This document shows, piece by piece, positions 13,168 to 60,421 of a stretch of DNA of 64,000 bases (positions are counted from its first letter, which is position 1; each line of letters starts with the position of its first letter). Made by a program: the position numbers and the translations under genes. Origin of the DNA: Oncomelania hupensis (Eukaryota > Mollusca > Gastropoda > Littorinimorpha > Pomatiopsidae); assembly GCA_036898135.1 (NCBI GenBank), contig CM072525.1:56037874-56101873 (forward strand), read 5' to 3'. The notes under the pieces are model-generated. The model was not told the origin of the DNA. It did not search any database and was given only the letters and a program-made list of their open reading frames with translations.

Positions 13168-16089
13168 AGTGCGAATTCTACACAACACTACCACTGTCTG
13201 TAGTTCAATTAGTCACAATACTTTTATGCAAAATAACCTTCATTTATTTTTCAACTATAAAATAGCTATTTCAGTTAGAAATAATTTTGAACTACACCAT
13301 ATTTATGATAAACTCTGAAATTAAGGCATCATATTGCATGATATAATTTATCTGCTGTTGTATAATACAATATGGCAACTTCAGTCAAAAGTTCTTACTA
13401 ATAATATGCTCAAACTTGAACTGATAATTTCTTTATCAGAAGTACTGTCCAACTTTAGACAGATATAATGTTCTCTTTCCTGCACACACAAATTTTATTT
13501 AGACACACCTCCTGCCAAAACAAACAGTCATGAAATTACTTGCATAGAATCCTGATTGGGGAAATTTTTTGGTATAAATGGATCTGGTGGAGAATCCTGT
13601 AGCACATGAAAGTCTAGTGTACTGAGGTGAGAAGGACTTACACACAAGGGTCAGGTCAAGGTGCGCTTACAAGTAACTACCTAGTTAATCATTTCTCCAT
13701 GCTACTGTCGCAACTCCATTGGAAAACCTACCACAGGTTAACATCAGCACAGTGAACATCAACATCATGCCATTTGTGATGAGGGTAAAGGAATCTTTTT
13801 TCTACTGACTGCTAGATAATATGTTACTCCAAACCGAATAAGCTGTCATGTGACAGGTCTGCTAGGTCACAAGCAGCCTTATTCTTTGTTAGTGAGCTTG
13901 GGACAGGAAGTGCAATCTGGCTAAGTACAATCCAAAGGCATTTCCCCCATACTAAATAATGCTGCTGCTGATGTTGTGTGATCCACACATGTCATGACAA
14001 ACAGTACTAGTGGAATGCTAATCAACACAAACTTCCAAGAGGGACATTAATGACTCAACATCCCATGGAGGCGGCACGAGTGTTTTGCAAAGTGACAGAG
14101 AAAGTGTGGACAGCTAAGGTGATGACAGCACTATCTGTTCTATACTAAGGTCTACAGAGGCAAAACTTAAGGCAGCTAACACTGGAACCGCTATTTTAAC
14201 AGTCCTATGAAGACATTTTGGATTAGGAAATTCTGGACTCACACTCTAGAACCTACAATAACAAAATGTGTTTCATTTACTTACGATTAGAAACTGCCTT
14301 TGTAATATTATAATAAAGTTCATTTACTCACGATTGTAAAGCGATTATAAAGTTTTGGTGTAAGTGATTTTTGACACAATTTGGGGAAGGGAAAACTGTA
14401 CTGATATTCTGAATCCAAGTCCAGTTATTTCCCTTTTCAGGACTACGCTACTGTAACAACGTCAACAGTAGCGTTTTGTTGCTACGGTGCAAACAATCTA
14501 ACATTACATTTCAACAGGACTGACTGCATACAAGCACCGCAGTGCAAATGAATCAGAGGATGACCATAATATAATGCCGTTCAGTCTTACCCCTAATTCT
14601 GTTTGCTTTGATAACACCATATCAAATCCATGTTAGCTTCTAGTTAATGACAGTCAAATGCTGGTATTTAGTATTCCCCAAAGACTAAGTAAGACTCTAA
14701 AATATTGTCATTATTGTTCTGTCACTACAACTCTATTTTCTTCATCTATGGGTTAGCAAGATGCAAATATCAAATCAAATTAATGTCAGCCTAATACCGA
14801 GGAGCGCACACATGCCTTGGGTATGTGACAAGCCTGATACACTCCATTCAAACCTAATGATATAATCCTACTATGCAGTGGTAGAATAGTCGTTAGTAAA
14901 ATGGTAAACAAATGACTAAGTTCCTTGAGCTAGCTAGCCTATGTAATAGTATGATTTGAGTTGCCAACACAAAAATAGGATATGGAATGATGATACAATC
15001 GGTACAAGTCAACACGTCACGACATTTGGGCTAAAATGGAACATTGATTGTTGGACACATACAATATCTTGAGACTCTTTGTGCCCAAGAGATTACAACG
15101 GGAGGAAAAATCAACACCCTGAACAAAATATCATTTCATAAGCATCAACATAATTTGCGAGTCAAAGCACACATCCATAGACAGTCATGGTACATCTCTT
15201 TTGTCATCAAACTGTGATCCATGAACATAAACCTAAACCTGATGTGAAACATAAAGCAGGTCCCACACAACAGTACATAAATACCCTCCAATTTACCCCC
15301 AATATAAATATCGTCCATGTCATCCGCAATTCCTGGCACAATAAAAATATCTGTCTAGTCACTGATCAGCAGCGGAATTCCTAATGCTCTCAAATGCTCA
15401 CTCAGATTTAAATCTGTTATCACACCTAGCAGAGATGTTTACATAATATCAACACCAACGTTATATCACCAAACAACAAGACTCTCATCATCCAACGCTC
15501 TGTGGTACAATGTTCATGGCAGGTCCGAATGACACATTGGTCCCATCACAATGTAGAGAGATCATTCAACACTTCCTCCAGAGCTTTCTGTTGGGGAATA
15601 AAATGAGCTACAACTACGTTCCAATCCTATTCAATTCCCACCTCCAAACACCTTTTTCTCTTTCTTTCCTCACCTTTCTCTTCCTTCTAAATACAGAAAA
15701 CCCAAGCACCATTCAATCAGATCAAAACACAGTCCTCCTGTCAGATCTTCAGAGTCAGATCTTCATCTTCAATACTGCAAAACAGGTCCCCTCCATCAAC
15801 AACATGGTGCAATAGTCATTATTCATCGTCAATACTGCCCACCAGGCCCCCGCAGTCAACAACACCATGCGATGAAAGAATGCAGTACTGCTCACTAGCC
15901 TGTTTGCACAAGACCAATGCTGATCATTTCCACCTTCAGTTTCAGCATACAAGCAGCCAAAATAAACATAACTGCTGATAAATGAAGAGAAAAACAGAAC
16001 AAAGCATAACAATTAATTGCACGGGGAGAGCACAACATCAAAGACAACAAGCGATAGAACTGTGTAAAAGCAGATTAGTTCCAGCCACA

Positions 16090-51478
<35,389 letters not shown>

Positions 51479-51897
51479 TGACGTTCATTTTGCCTGTATG
51501 CTAATGGTGCTGGCTGTTCTAGGAATACTCCCCCCAGTGACCACGCCAAAGAAAATCGAAACAACGACTACTTTTCTGCCTAGCTTTGTCGCAAAACGTA
51601 TTAGAAATATCGCAGATGCCAGTATATTTTTTTTAAGCCGACAATTTTAAACACAAACTAAAATAATCGAGTAAAAGAGATGTCAAGCAACAAAACAGAA
51701 AGTAAGCCCAAATTAGAAAATCGATGTTAGGCTTTCTTCAAGGGTAATAACTCTTAAAGTACCAACGAACACAGCAGACTGCATCTGTATTCTCCCTTGG
51801 ACTTTCAGTCAAAATTAGGAAATCACTGTACAGCTATTTTAACGCCCCCTCCCCTTCCTCCATACTCCCTCCCTTTCTCTCTATCCCCTTCCCTTAG

Positions 51898-52006
51898 GTT
51901 AGAGTCAGTTCTTTGTTTTGCCATAGCTTGCAGGTCTGGTTGGCCCCTCATATGAAAGTGTATACATATTGTGATACCATATTATTGGACAGTTTTCCTG
52001 ATTTCC
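51898..52006 (-). repeat. Unexpanded inverted copy of the 845-bp insertion's array region
   Basis: The reverse complement carries 'ctgtccaataatatggtatc', 'acaatatgtatacacttt' and 'ggccaaccagacctgcaagc', the same order as at 46.85-47.0 kb but with one 51-bp unit. It lies upstream of MEIOC exon 1 and its limits are approximate. Confidence 0.75.
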
Positions 52007-52614
52007 CCTTCCTTCCTTCCCCTCCCCTTCCACCCCCCCCCAAAAAAAAAAAAGAAATAAATATCAAAAACCATTATAGTAGAACAAAACTTTTGGGACA
52101 AAGCTACACTTATAAAACATAGCAAAACAAAATAGTATTAAAAAAACTAATTACTTAAGTTATTTATAAATAAATACATTTCTAAATAAATTGAAAAAAG
52201 TAAAAAATAATACAAAATAAAATGAAATAAAATAAAACAAAAGAACTCGAGATTATATTGCATTAGGCATAGACTAAAATTATGATATACAATGTTTTTG
52301 CTTATAATGTAGTGAAGATCTATTGTGGATCTAATCTATCTAGCCAGTAACAGCATGTTCCTGTGACGTAATCCCATAATGCAGATGCAGATGCAGATGC
52401 GACCAGTTGAATCACTCGGTCATGACTGCAGTAAAGTCGAGATAAAATCTTTGCCCAACCGAGCATTCATTCAATGAAACGTGTGCTCGAATTCAACACG
52501 CCAACGTTGACATACCTTCCCGTTGGATAACGGTCCCATTCCAGAATAACTGTCCCAGTTTAAAAAAATCGCTGACAGACGACCAGTGCGACTGACAGCT
52601 GAGAATTCCAGGTA

Positions 52615-52638
52615 TGACGTCAAATGGTTCTGACGTCA
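52615..52638. promoter_or_regulatory. Pair of perfect CRE sites (TGACGTCA)
   Basis: Two palindromic TGACGTCA octamers at 52615-52622 and 52631-52638, 16 bp apart. This is the consensus for CREB/CREM/ATF dimers. They lie ~1.1 kb upstream of the MEIOC ATG. A promoter role is an inference; no TATA box or transcription start is defined. Confidence 0.4.
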
Positions 52639-52819
52639 GAGTGAAACTTGACTAATTTTCATTGGTCCATTAACGATTAATATATTCTATATGGGATGCA
52701 TGAAAAGTTTGGAATCATCTTGGATGATTAAAACTGTTTTATTTTCTTGTATTTTATTTCACACCTTTTCATTTTATGTTTATTGCTTTACCTTTTATTA
52801 TTATTAATTTTTGTTAATG

Positions 52820-52831
52820 ATGGATTTGTAT

Positions 52832-52862
<31 letters not shown>

Positions 52863-52865
52863 TCG
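52820..52865 (+). repeat. (TTTA)n microsatellite
   Basis: About nine 'ttta' units, simple sequence. Confidence 0.9.
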
Positions 52866-52915
52866 TATCTACATGTGCGTCTATGTCCCCGTGCAGATGT
52901 TAGAGTATTTGATTT

Positions 52916-53487
52916 GATTTGATTTATTGTTGCTTTAGGTCCAGCGGACTCTTCCGAGCCAAATCAGGACCGGACAACCCCCGATCCGCATAAAAGATCT
53001 GCCGAAACAACCCTAGTGGGAAAATTGAATGCCCTCCACCGGCCAGTCACTTTACAATAAAGACATCCCACGCGGGGGACGGCTGAGGGTTGACCTCAAC
53101 TACGCGAACACCCCGGTTACAAAAACAAAATAGAATACAACCATCATTATAAATCATCAACAAAACACATACATATAAAATGCCTATAGTGCGAAATAAT
53201 ACAATCATAGGAAGCCCTAGTGACCACCCGGCAGAAAGCGTCCAACACTCCCAAGCTGATCCAACAGACCTCATACACAAACAAGGAGTCTTGTCCAGGA
53301 AGAGTTTTCAAGAAAAAAGGTAGGTCATTGATCTAGCGAAGAAGAAGAAAGAATAGCAGAGTGATAGGACAGATCAGGAATGGGAAAGAGCAAATGATGA
53401 AGACAGCGACAGTGGGAATTTAAAGCACTAAATTTCCAGAAAGTGGGGATACTATTTATACTGAAACCCCCGGCACTCCAACGGGGG
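52916..53487 (-). mobile_element. Family A element, copy A4 (uninterrupted)
   Basis: Best intact copy: left (GATTT)3 and 'ttattgttgctttaggtcca', middle 'ggtcactttacaataaagac', right 'ggggatactatttatactga' and 'ccccggcactccaacgggg'. It serves as the reference for A1-A3. Read on the minus strand it starts G-rich with a TATAAATA word and ends in a pentanucleotide tail. Confidence 0.8.
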
Positions 53488-53603
53488 GAACTGTTGCCGC
53501 AGTGAATTAGTCATGCCTACAAAGGCAAGACAGGTTTTCAACTGGGGCTTTCACTGTTCCCTTTATAGGTTAGAACAATCTACAGTGACAAGATTGCTCA
53601 TGA

Positions 53604-53798
53604 CCCCCTCAGTCCGGCGGTATTTTTTTTTTTTAATGTATGCGTTATCCTGCCAAGGTATTGCTTTATACTTATTCCACCTTGCACTGCGAGATGTTAG
53701 AGTAGCGCGCAGTGCAAGGTGGAATAAGTATAAAGCAATACCTTGGCAGGATAACGCATACATTTAAAAAAAAAAAAATACCGCGCCGGACTTAGGGG
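53604..53798. repeat. Long foldback hairpin (~88-bp arms, 16-base loop)
   Basis: Core arms 53636-53691 and 53708-53763 are perfect 56-bp reverse complements around the loop 53692-53707. Outward, T12/A13 tracts and 'agtccggcggta'/'taccgcgccggactt' continue the pairing with small indels. This may be a foldback MITE or a hairpin-RNA source. Confidence 0.9.
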
Positions 53799-54283
53799 GT
53801 AGGTCCTCTCAATATCCGCTAAGACTGCAGTGAGGGAGGTCTCGTCCTGGCTCAGCCACGTTGTTTGGCACGGTGTCCTTACTCCATCGGACGAAAATAT
53901 TAAGCGAGATCTAGAGATCTAGTCTGTTCGATACGTTCCATCCAACTCACGGATTTTAACTCCCACCGTCCTATTTTTATAGATTTATAGTACCAGCTAC
54001 ACAAGGACATCCAGCACGCACAAAGTTCCATTACTCTTGATCGGTCTTTCAGGACTGCTCAATTGTCTAGAGCGTAAGATGGTTTGCACCAAAGCAGCAA
54101 GCTGACGCACTGGGCAGCTTTGTGTATTTCCAGATTTACTTTGATGTAGTCGGGCATCAGAACAGGTCAAATGTCGGTCTGTCTGTCACTGATGTCCATT
54201 GGTTTTAACACGTTCGGCTCAATATCTCGACAAAAGGCTGAAGCGATTTTGTTAAGTTTTGGTATGCGTGTACTTCAAATGAT

Positions 54284-55995
54284 GAGCCATCCTCCAGTAG
54301 TGGTATACAGGTACTTCAAATGATGAGCCATCCTCCAGTAGTGGTATACAGGTACTTCAAATGATGAGCCATCCTCCAGTAGTGGTATACAGGTACTTCA
54401 AATGATGAGCCATCCTCCAGTATCAAATGATGAACCATCCTCCAGTATCAAATGATGAACCATCCTCCAGTATCAAATGATGAACCATCCTTCAGTATCA
54501 AATGATGAGCCATTCTCCAGTATCAAATGATGAGCCATCCTTCAGTATCAAATGATGAGCCATCCTCCAGTATCAAATGATGAGCCATCCTTCAGTATCA
54601 AATGATGAACCATCCTCCAGTATCAAATGATGAACCATCCTCCAGTATCAAATGATGAACCATCCTCCAGTATCAAATGATGAGCCATCCTCCAGTATCA
54701 AATGATGAGCCATCCTTCAGTATCAAATGATGAACCATCCTCCAGTATCAAATGATGAACCATCCTCCAGTATCAAATGATGAACCATCCTCCAGTATCA
54801 AATGATGAACCATCCTCCAGTATCAAATGATGAACCATCCTCCAGTATCAAATGATGAACCATCCTTCAGTATCAAATGATGAACCATCCTCCAGTATCA
54901 AATGATGAACCATCCTCCAGTATCAAATGATGAACCATCCTCCAGTATCAAATGATGAACCATCCTTCAGTATCAAATGATGAACCATCCTCCAGTATCA
55001 AATGATGAACCATCCTCCAGTATCAAATGATGAACCATCCTCCAGTATCAAATGATGAACCATCCTTCAGTATCAAATGATGAACCATCTTTCAGTATCA
55101 AATGATGAACTATCCTCCAGTATCAAATGATGAACCATCCTCCAGTATCAAATGATGAACCATCCTTCAGTATCAAATGATGAACCATCCTCCAGTATCA
55201 AATGATGAACCATCCTCCAGTATCAAATGATGAACCATCCTTCAGTATTAAATGATGAGCCATCCTTCAGTATCAAATGATGAGCCATCCTCCAGTATCA
55301 AATGATGAACCATCCTCCAGTATCAAATGATGAGCCATCCTTCAGTATCAAATGATGAGCCATCCTCCAGTATCAAATGATGAACCATCCTCCAGTATCA
55401 AATGATGAACCATCCTCCAGTATCAAATGATGAGCCATCCTCCAGTATCAAATGATGAGCCATCCTCCAGTATCAAATGATGAACCATCCTCCAGTATCA
55501 AATGATGAGCCATCCTCCAGTATCAAATGATGAGCCATCCTTCAGTATCAAATGATGAGCCATCCTCCAGTATCAAATGATGAACCATCCTTCAGTATCA
55601 AATGATGAGCCATCCTCCAGTATCAAATGATGAGCCATCCTTCAGTATCAAATGATGAACCATCTTTCAGTATCAAATGATGAACTATCCTCCAGTATCA
55701 AATGATGAACCATCCTCCAGTATTAAATGATGAGCCATCCTCCAGTATTAAATGATGAGCCATCCTCCAGTATCAAATGATGAGCCATCCTCCAGTATCA
55801 AATGATGAACCATCCTCCAGTATCAAATGATGAACCATCCTCCAGTATCAAATGATGAACCATCCTCCAGTATCAAATGATGAGCCATCCTCCAGTATCA
55901 AATGATGAACCATCCTCCAGTATCAAATGATGAGCCATCCTCCAGTATCAAATGATGAGCCATCCTCCAGTATTAAATGATGAGCCATCCTCCCG
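54284..55995 (+). repeat. 25-bp minisatellite, ~63 units, with 41-bp founder units
   Basis: The unit is 'tatcaaatgatgaaccatcc' plus 'tccag'. The first ~3.5 units (54284-54420) are 41-bp versions with an extra 'tagtggtatacagg'. Variants GAACC/GAGCC and TCC/TTC run through the array. The pair 'catctttcag' then 'gaactatcc' occurs twice, 23 units apart, a sign of unequal exchange. Confidence 0.95.
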
Positions 55996-56106
55996 TACAC
56001 TATCAGTTCGGTTGTCGGTCGGTCGGTCTGTCGCTCCCAAATTCATTTTCTTGCTCAAAAAACACTTTCGGTCTTATCTCAAGAATGACTAAACCGAAGT
56101 TCATCA

Positions 56107-57705
56107 TTTTTACTTTGCCAATAGTGTATAACTATTGCTAGGCATGGTAGATATTGTCATTTATACTTTGCCGATAGTGTATAACTATTGCTAGGCATGG
56201 TAGATATTGTCATTTGTACTTTGCCGATACTGTATAACTATTGCTAGGCATGGTAGATATTGTCATGTGTACTTTGCCGATATTGTATAAGTTATTGCTA
56301 GGCATGGTAGATATTGTCATTTGTACTTTGCCGATACTGTATAACTATTGCTAGGCATGGTAGATATTGTCATTTGTACTTTGCCGATACTGTATAACTA
56401 TTGCTAGGCATGGTAGATATTGTCATTTGTACTTTGCCGATACTGTATAACTATTGCTAGGCATGGTAGATATTGTCATGTGTACTTTGCCGATACTGTA
56501 TAACTATTGCTAGGCATGGTAGATATTGTCATTTGTACTTTGCCGATACTGTATAACTATTGCTAGGCATGGTAGATATTGTCATGTGTACTTTGCCGAT
56601 ACTGTATAACTATTGCTAGGCATGGTAGATATTGTCATTTGTACTTTGCCGATACTGTATAACTATTGCTAGGCATGGTAGATATTGTCATTTGTACTTT
56701 GCCGATACTGTATAACTATTGCTAGGCATGGTAGATATTGTCATTTGTACTTTGCCGATACTGTATAACTATTGCTAGGCATGGTAGATATTGTCATTTG
56801 TACTTTGCCGATACTGTATAACTATTGCTAGGCATGGTAGATATTGTCATTTGTACTTTGCCGATACTGTATAACTATTGCTAGGCATGGTAGATATTGT
56901 CATTTATACTTTGCCGATACTGTATAACTATTGCTAGGCATGGTAGATATTGTCATTTGTACTTTGCCGATACTGTATAACTATTGCTAGGCATGGTAGA
57001 TATTGTCATTTGTACTTTGCCGATACTGTATAACTATTGCTAGGCATGGTAGATATTGTCATTTGTACTTTGCCGATACTGTATAACTATTGCTAGGCAT
57101 GGTAGATATTGTCATTTGTACTTTGCCGATACTGTATAACTATTGCTAGGCATGGTAGATATTGTCATTTGTACTTTGCCGATACTGTATAACTATTGCT
57201 AGGCATGGTAGATATTGTCATTTGTACTTTGCCGATACTGTATAACTATTGGTAAGCATGGTAGATATTGTCATTTGTACTTTGCCGATACTGTATAACT
57301 ATTGCTAGGCATGGTAGATATTGTCATTTGTACTTTGCCGATACTGTATAACTATTGGTAAGCATGGTAGATATTGTCATGTGTACTTTGCCGATACTGT
57401 ATAACTATTGCTAGGCATGGTAGATATTGTCATTTGTACTTTGCCGATACTGTATAACTATTGCTAGGCATGGTAGATATTGTCATTTGTACTTTGCCGA
57501 TACTGTATAACTATTGGTAAGCATGGTAGATATTGTCATGTGTACTTGCCGATACTGTATAACTATTGCTAGGCATGGTAGATATTGTCATTTGTACTTT
57601 GCCGATACTGTATAACTATTGCTAGGCATGGTAGATATTGTCATTTGTACTTTGCCGATACTGTATAACTATTGCTAGGCATGGTAGATATTGTCATGTG
57701 TACTT
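56107..57705 (+). repeat. 53-bp minisatellite, ~30 units
   Basis: Units contain 'actttgccgatactgtataa', 'ctattgctaggcatggtaga' and 'tattgtcatttgt'. Most are near-identical. Variants (GGTAAG for GCTAGG; 'catgtg' for 'catttg') are shared by several units. The first two units differ most. Confidence 0.95.
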
Positions 57706-59615
57706 TGTCCAAGATTGAGGTCATGGTGCTTCACCATGTTCTAAATACGTTTTGCGCTGTATCTCAAATTCGGCTAAACCCATTTGTTTATGTTTATTCT
57801 TTTATTTTTTGCAGATAGTTCCGATCGTGGCATATCAATCCATACTTTATGTTGCTTGGTTAGGATAAGCCGCGTCTCCACACCGCCAACAAAACAAACA
57901 CTTTTGAAAATGCATGTTTCAGCTACGTTTGTGTGTCTTGAAATACATTTGAATGGTGGGCTGTCTTTTTTTTCAATGATCATGAACTGTTTTTTGAGAC
58001 CTGCGCTATAACAAGATCACAACATCATCATCATCAGCAGCAGCAGCACAGCGCCTTGAGTCGCTTTTGAGCTGAAAAAGGGTTTTGTATAAACGATGTT
58101 ACCTATAATGTAATGAACTCAAAGAACGTGGTCATCTGGAGCGCATTACTGACACAGTATGGCTGTTCTACAAAACCGGGCATGGTACAGCAGCGAGGGG
58201 GAGGAGTGAGTACCGCCCTCATGAAGCTGACCCTGAGAAAAAGATATCCGCAAAGCCTCTCCCTTACGACCAAAAGGATTATGGAGCAAAAACTGTACAT
58301 TACATTAGGCTTATATATTTGCCATAGTGCAGATAAAATGGTGAAACATTGCATGCTACGCCAAAAAACCATTAATTTGATATGTACGTCGCCTGCAGCG
58401 TTCAATCATTGTTTTGAAGAGAATTGTCAATATTTCATCGACCGCGCAATTGTCTGTTTGACGAAACTGTAAACAAGGATGTCTACTGAGATGACACAAA
58501 ACTCAGCTACAGTCTATGGACAGCAAGAAGGGTCAATAGAAACCATCGGTTTGTGTTACCAAGGGAAGTAATCGCCATGCACCGAGTTGCATCCTTTGAA
58601 AGGGGAGGTAAACATTGTACCTGCGGTCGGTTTTGAAACTTTGAGCTTGTTCCCATGCAACGCATTGTTATAGTTCCTGGTCGCGGGCTGTTCGATCGTC
58701 CATACCTGTTCTGTGTTAATAATACCGAATTTATGAACAACTTGTCAACCACCATGTTGGATGGGCCATGACGTCATAGAACCAGATTGTGGGTAAGCAG
58801 ACGATTTGTAACTTTGCATTGTTCTGCGTGGTTCATTCTGATTTTCTAAGACCGAAGTGGGCTGTACAATGTGGTTTGACCGACCAGACCGACAGGCTCT
58901 TTTGAAAACTGGAAATTCAACTTTTGACTATTGTGCACCATTTTCTTTGCGCAAACATGATTTATTTTTGAGCGCACGCATAGACTACAGAGAGCCAGCA
59001 GCAGCTTTCAAAAGTGGACGTTTTACGTTTGTAAACTGTGTATATAACTTATACGAAACTTCTTGAGTTTGTGATATATAAAGCATATGTATGTCGGCAT
59101 GTCTCCTATTTAAGGCAAAAATGTGAAAAATTTAATTTTGAATATTTTTTTTTGTCCAGCTTCAGAAGCAACATCACAAAGTCAGGATTGCAGGTAACAA
59201 TTTTTCTCTGTGTTACCTACTTACTGTAGAAGTCCCACTTATTTATTTAAATTTTATTTATTTAATAACTGTTATATAGCGCTGTAAAGCTCAAGAGCTC
59301 AAGGCGCAGGCTGAATCTCACTCAAGCCGTCCGAGGCGCCCACATGCAACCTTTGTGCACGTAGTCTGACGCCCAGACGGCTGACACAATCCTGGGCCAC
59401 CGTGGATGGGGAGAAGGGACCTAGTGCGTGCTGAGTGTGCTTGTGTAGCCGGCACTCATCCGTCTAGTGCATGTGCGTCAGGACCTTTAAAGTCCGTGCG
59501 ATGGAATGCATGCGTGCACCGACTAGACCTCGGTTTATATTCCTATCCCAAGCAGAAGTAGGAACGCAGTCTCTGTGTACTTTGTAGGAAGATACTGCTA
59601 TTATTATTATTATTG

Positions 59616-59682
<67 letters not shown>

Positions 59683-60351
59683 TCCTGGACGTTAACGGGG
59701 TTTGAACTACTGGCTGTACATGCTGCAATGTTATGGCCTGACATTGAAGCCTCCTTCACTCCCGCTATAAATTGTTAAAGTTACAGTGTAGTAACATATA
59801 GAAGGAAGTAACATGCTAAGATGTAGGAGCCGCCTATGAAAAGGTGCTATTGGTGTCGATCTTGTTGGCCAAACCTATATGCGCAAGGATGCACTGTGTC
59901 ACCACATCTTTATTGGATGTCAGTACCTATTGAAAGTGTTACCTTTAGTTTGTCTTAAAATCCCATCCTAGTCATATAGGCTGCATTCTTTCGGTCTCTA
60001 TTGCAATCACTGTTAACTACTTTGTAGTCGTTAATATTAAATGTATAGCCTCGTGCCTCTGGTATATAAGGCATCTGTCAAAAACCAATAAAACCAATTA
60101 ATAATATATTTGGTTACTTTTGATGAAATAATTTAACGGTCACGGAAACAGCTTTTTGACAGCATCTAGGGAAAAATATTCCAACTGCGTAAAAAGAGAC
60201 TGCTGTAGATTGCTTTTCAGAATGTAGGCAACGGTTGGCGTAAATCGCCCGGAATTGCTAGACTCACCTTAACAAAAGATCATGGATTTAACGAAAGCGT
60301 CTGGACCAAATGCGTATTGGAAGCTATCAATTGTTTTCTTTTTCAGAAACT
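57706..60351. other. Non-coding sequence before the VWA gene
   Basis: Open frames of ~70-120 codons near 57.8-58.5 kb resemble nothing I recognise. 59250-59570 looks like a dispersed repeat ('gttatatagcgctgtaaagc' and 'taaagtccgtgcgatggaat'), related to ~60870-60960. A perfect TGACGTCA lies at 58769-58776. A 5' UTR exon of the VWA gene should lie here, because its first coding exon begins at an acceptor, but I could not place it. Confidence 0.5.
59599..59681 (+). repeat. (TAT)n microsatellite
   Basis: About 27 TAT units with one GTTGTT interruption. It produces artificial poly-Tyr and poly-Asn frames. Confidence 0.95.
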
Positions 60352-60421
60352 ATGGCTAATACCAAAATCTACGTCGTTCTGCATGTCTTGTGTTTGGTTA
60401 TTGCAAGAGTGAAAACCCAAG
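60352..60421 (+). CDS. VWA gene exon with signal peptide
   Basis: Acceptor 'ctttttcag' at 60346 puts the ATG 5 bases into the exon, so a 5' UTR intron is implied. Encodes 23 residues plus one base. Donor gtatgt. Confidence 0.8.

Larger units (their letters stand above)
9794..16089. other. Non-coding sequence between family B and the MEIOC stop
   Basis: AT-rich sequence without supported exons. It includes a degenerate minisatellite (12498-12660) and a CT/TA microsatellite (13122-13167). Any MEIOC 3' UTR must start at the right end here. Reading leftward on the minus strand I saw no AATAAA or ATTAAA in the first ~2 kb; the first AATAAA noticed is at 13494-13499, so the polyadenylation site is undetermined. 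Confidence 0.5.

Noticed and set aside
54284..57705. CRISPR-like arrays
   Set aside because: Units are contiguous with no unique spacers and the genome is animal; these are minisatellites.
58113..58472. 119-codon plus-strand frame before the VWA gene
   Set aside because: No domain or signal peptide, with an overlapping frame of similar length on the other strand; likely chance.
59543..59778. Poly-Asn and poly-Tyr open frames
   Set aside because: They are translations of the (TAT)n microsatellite on the two strands.
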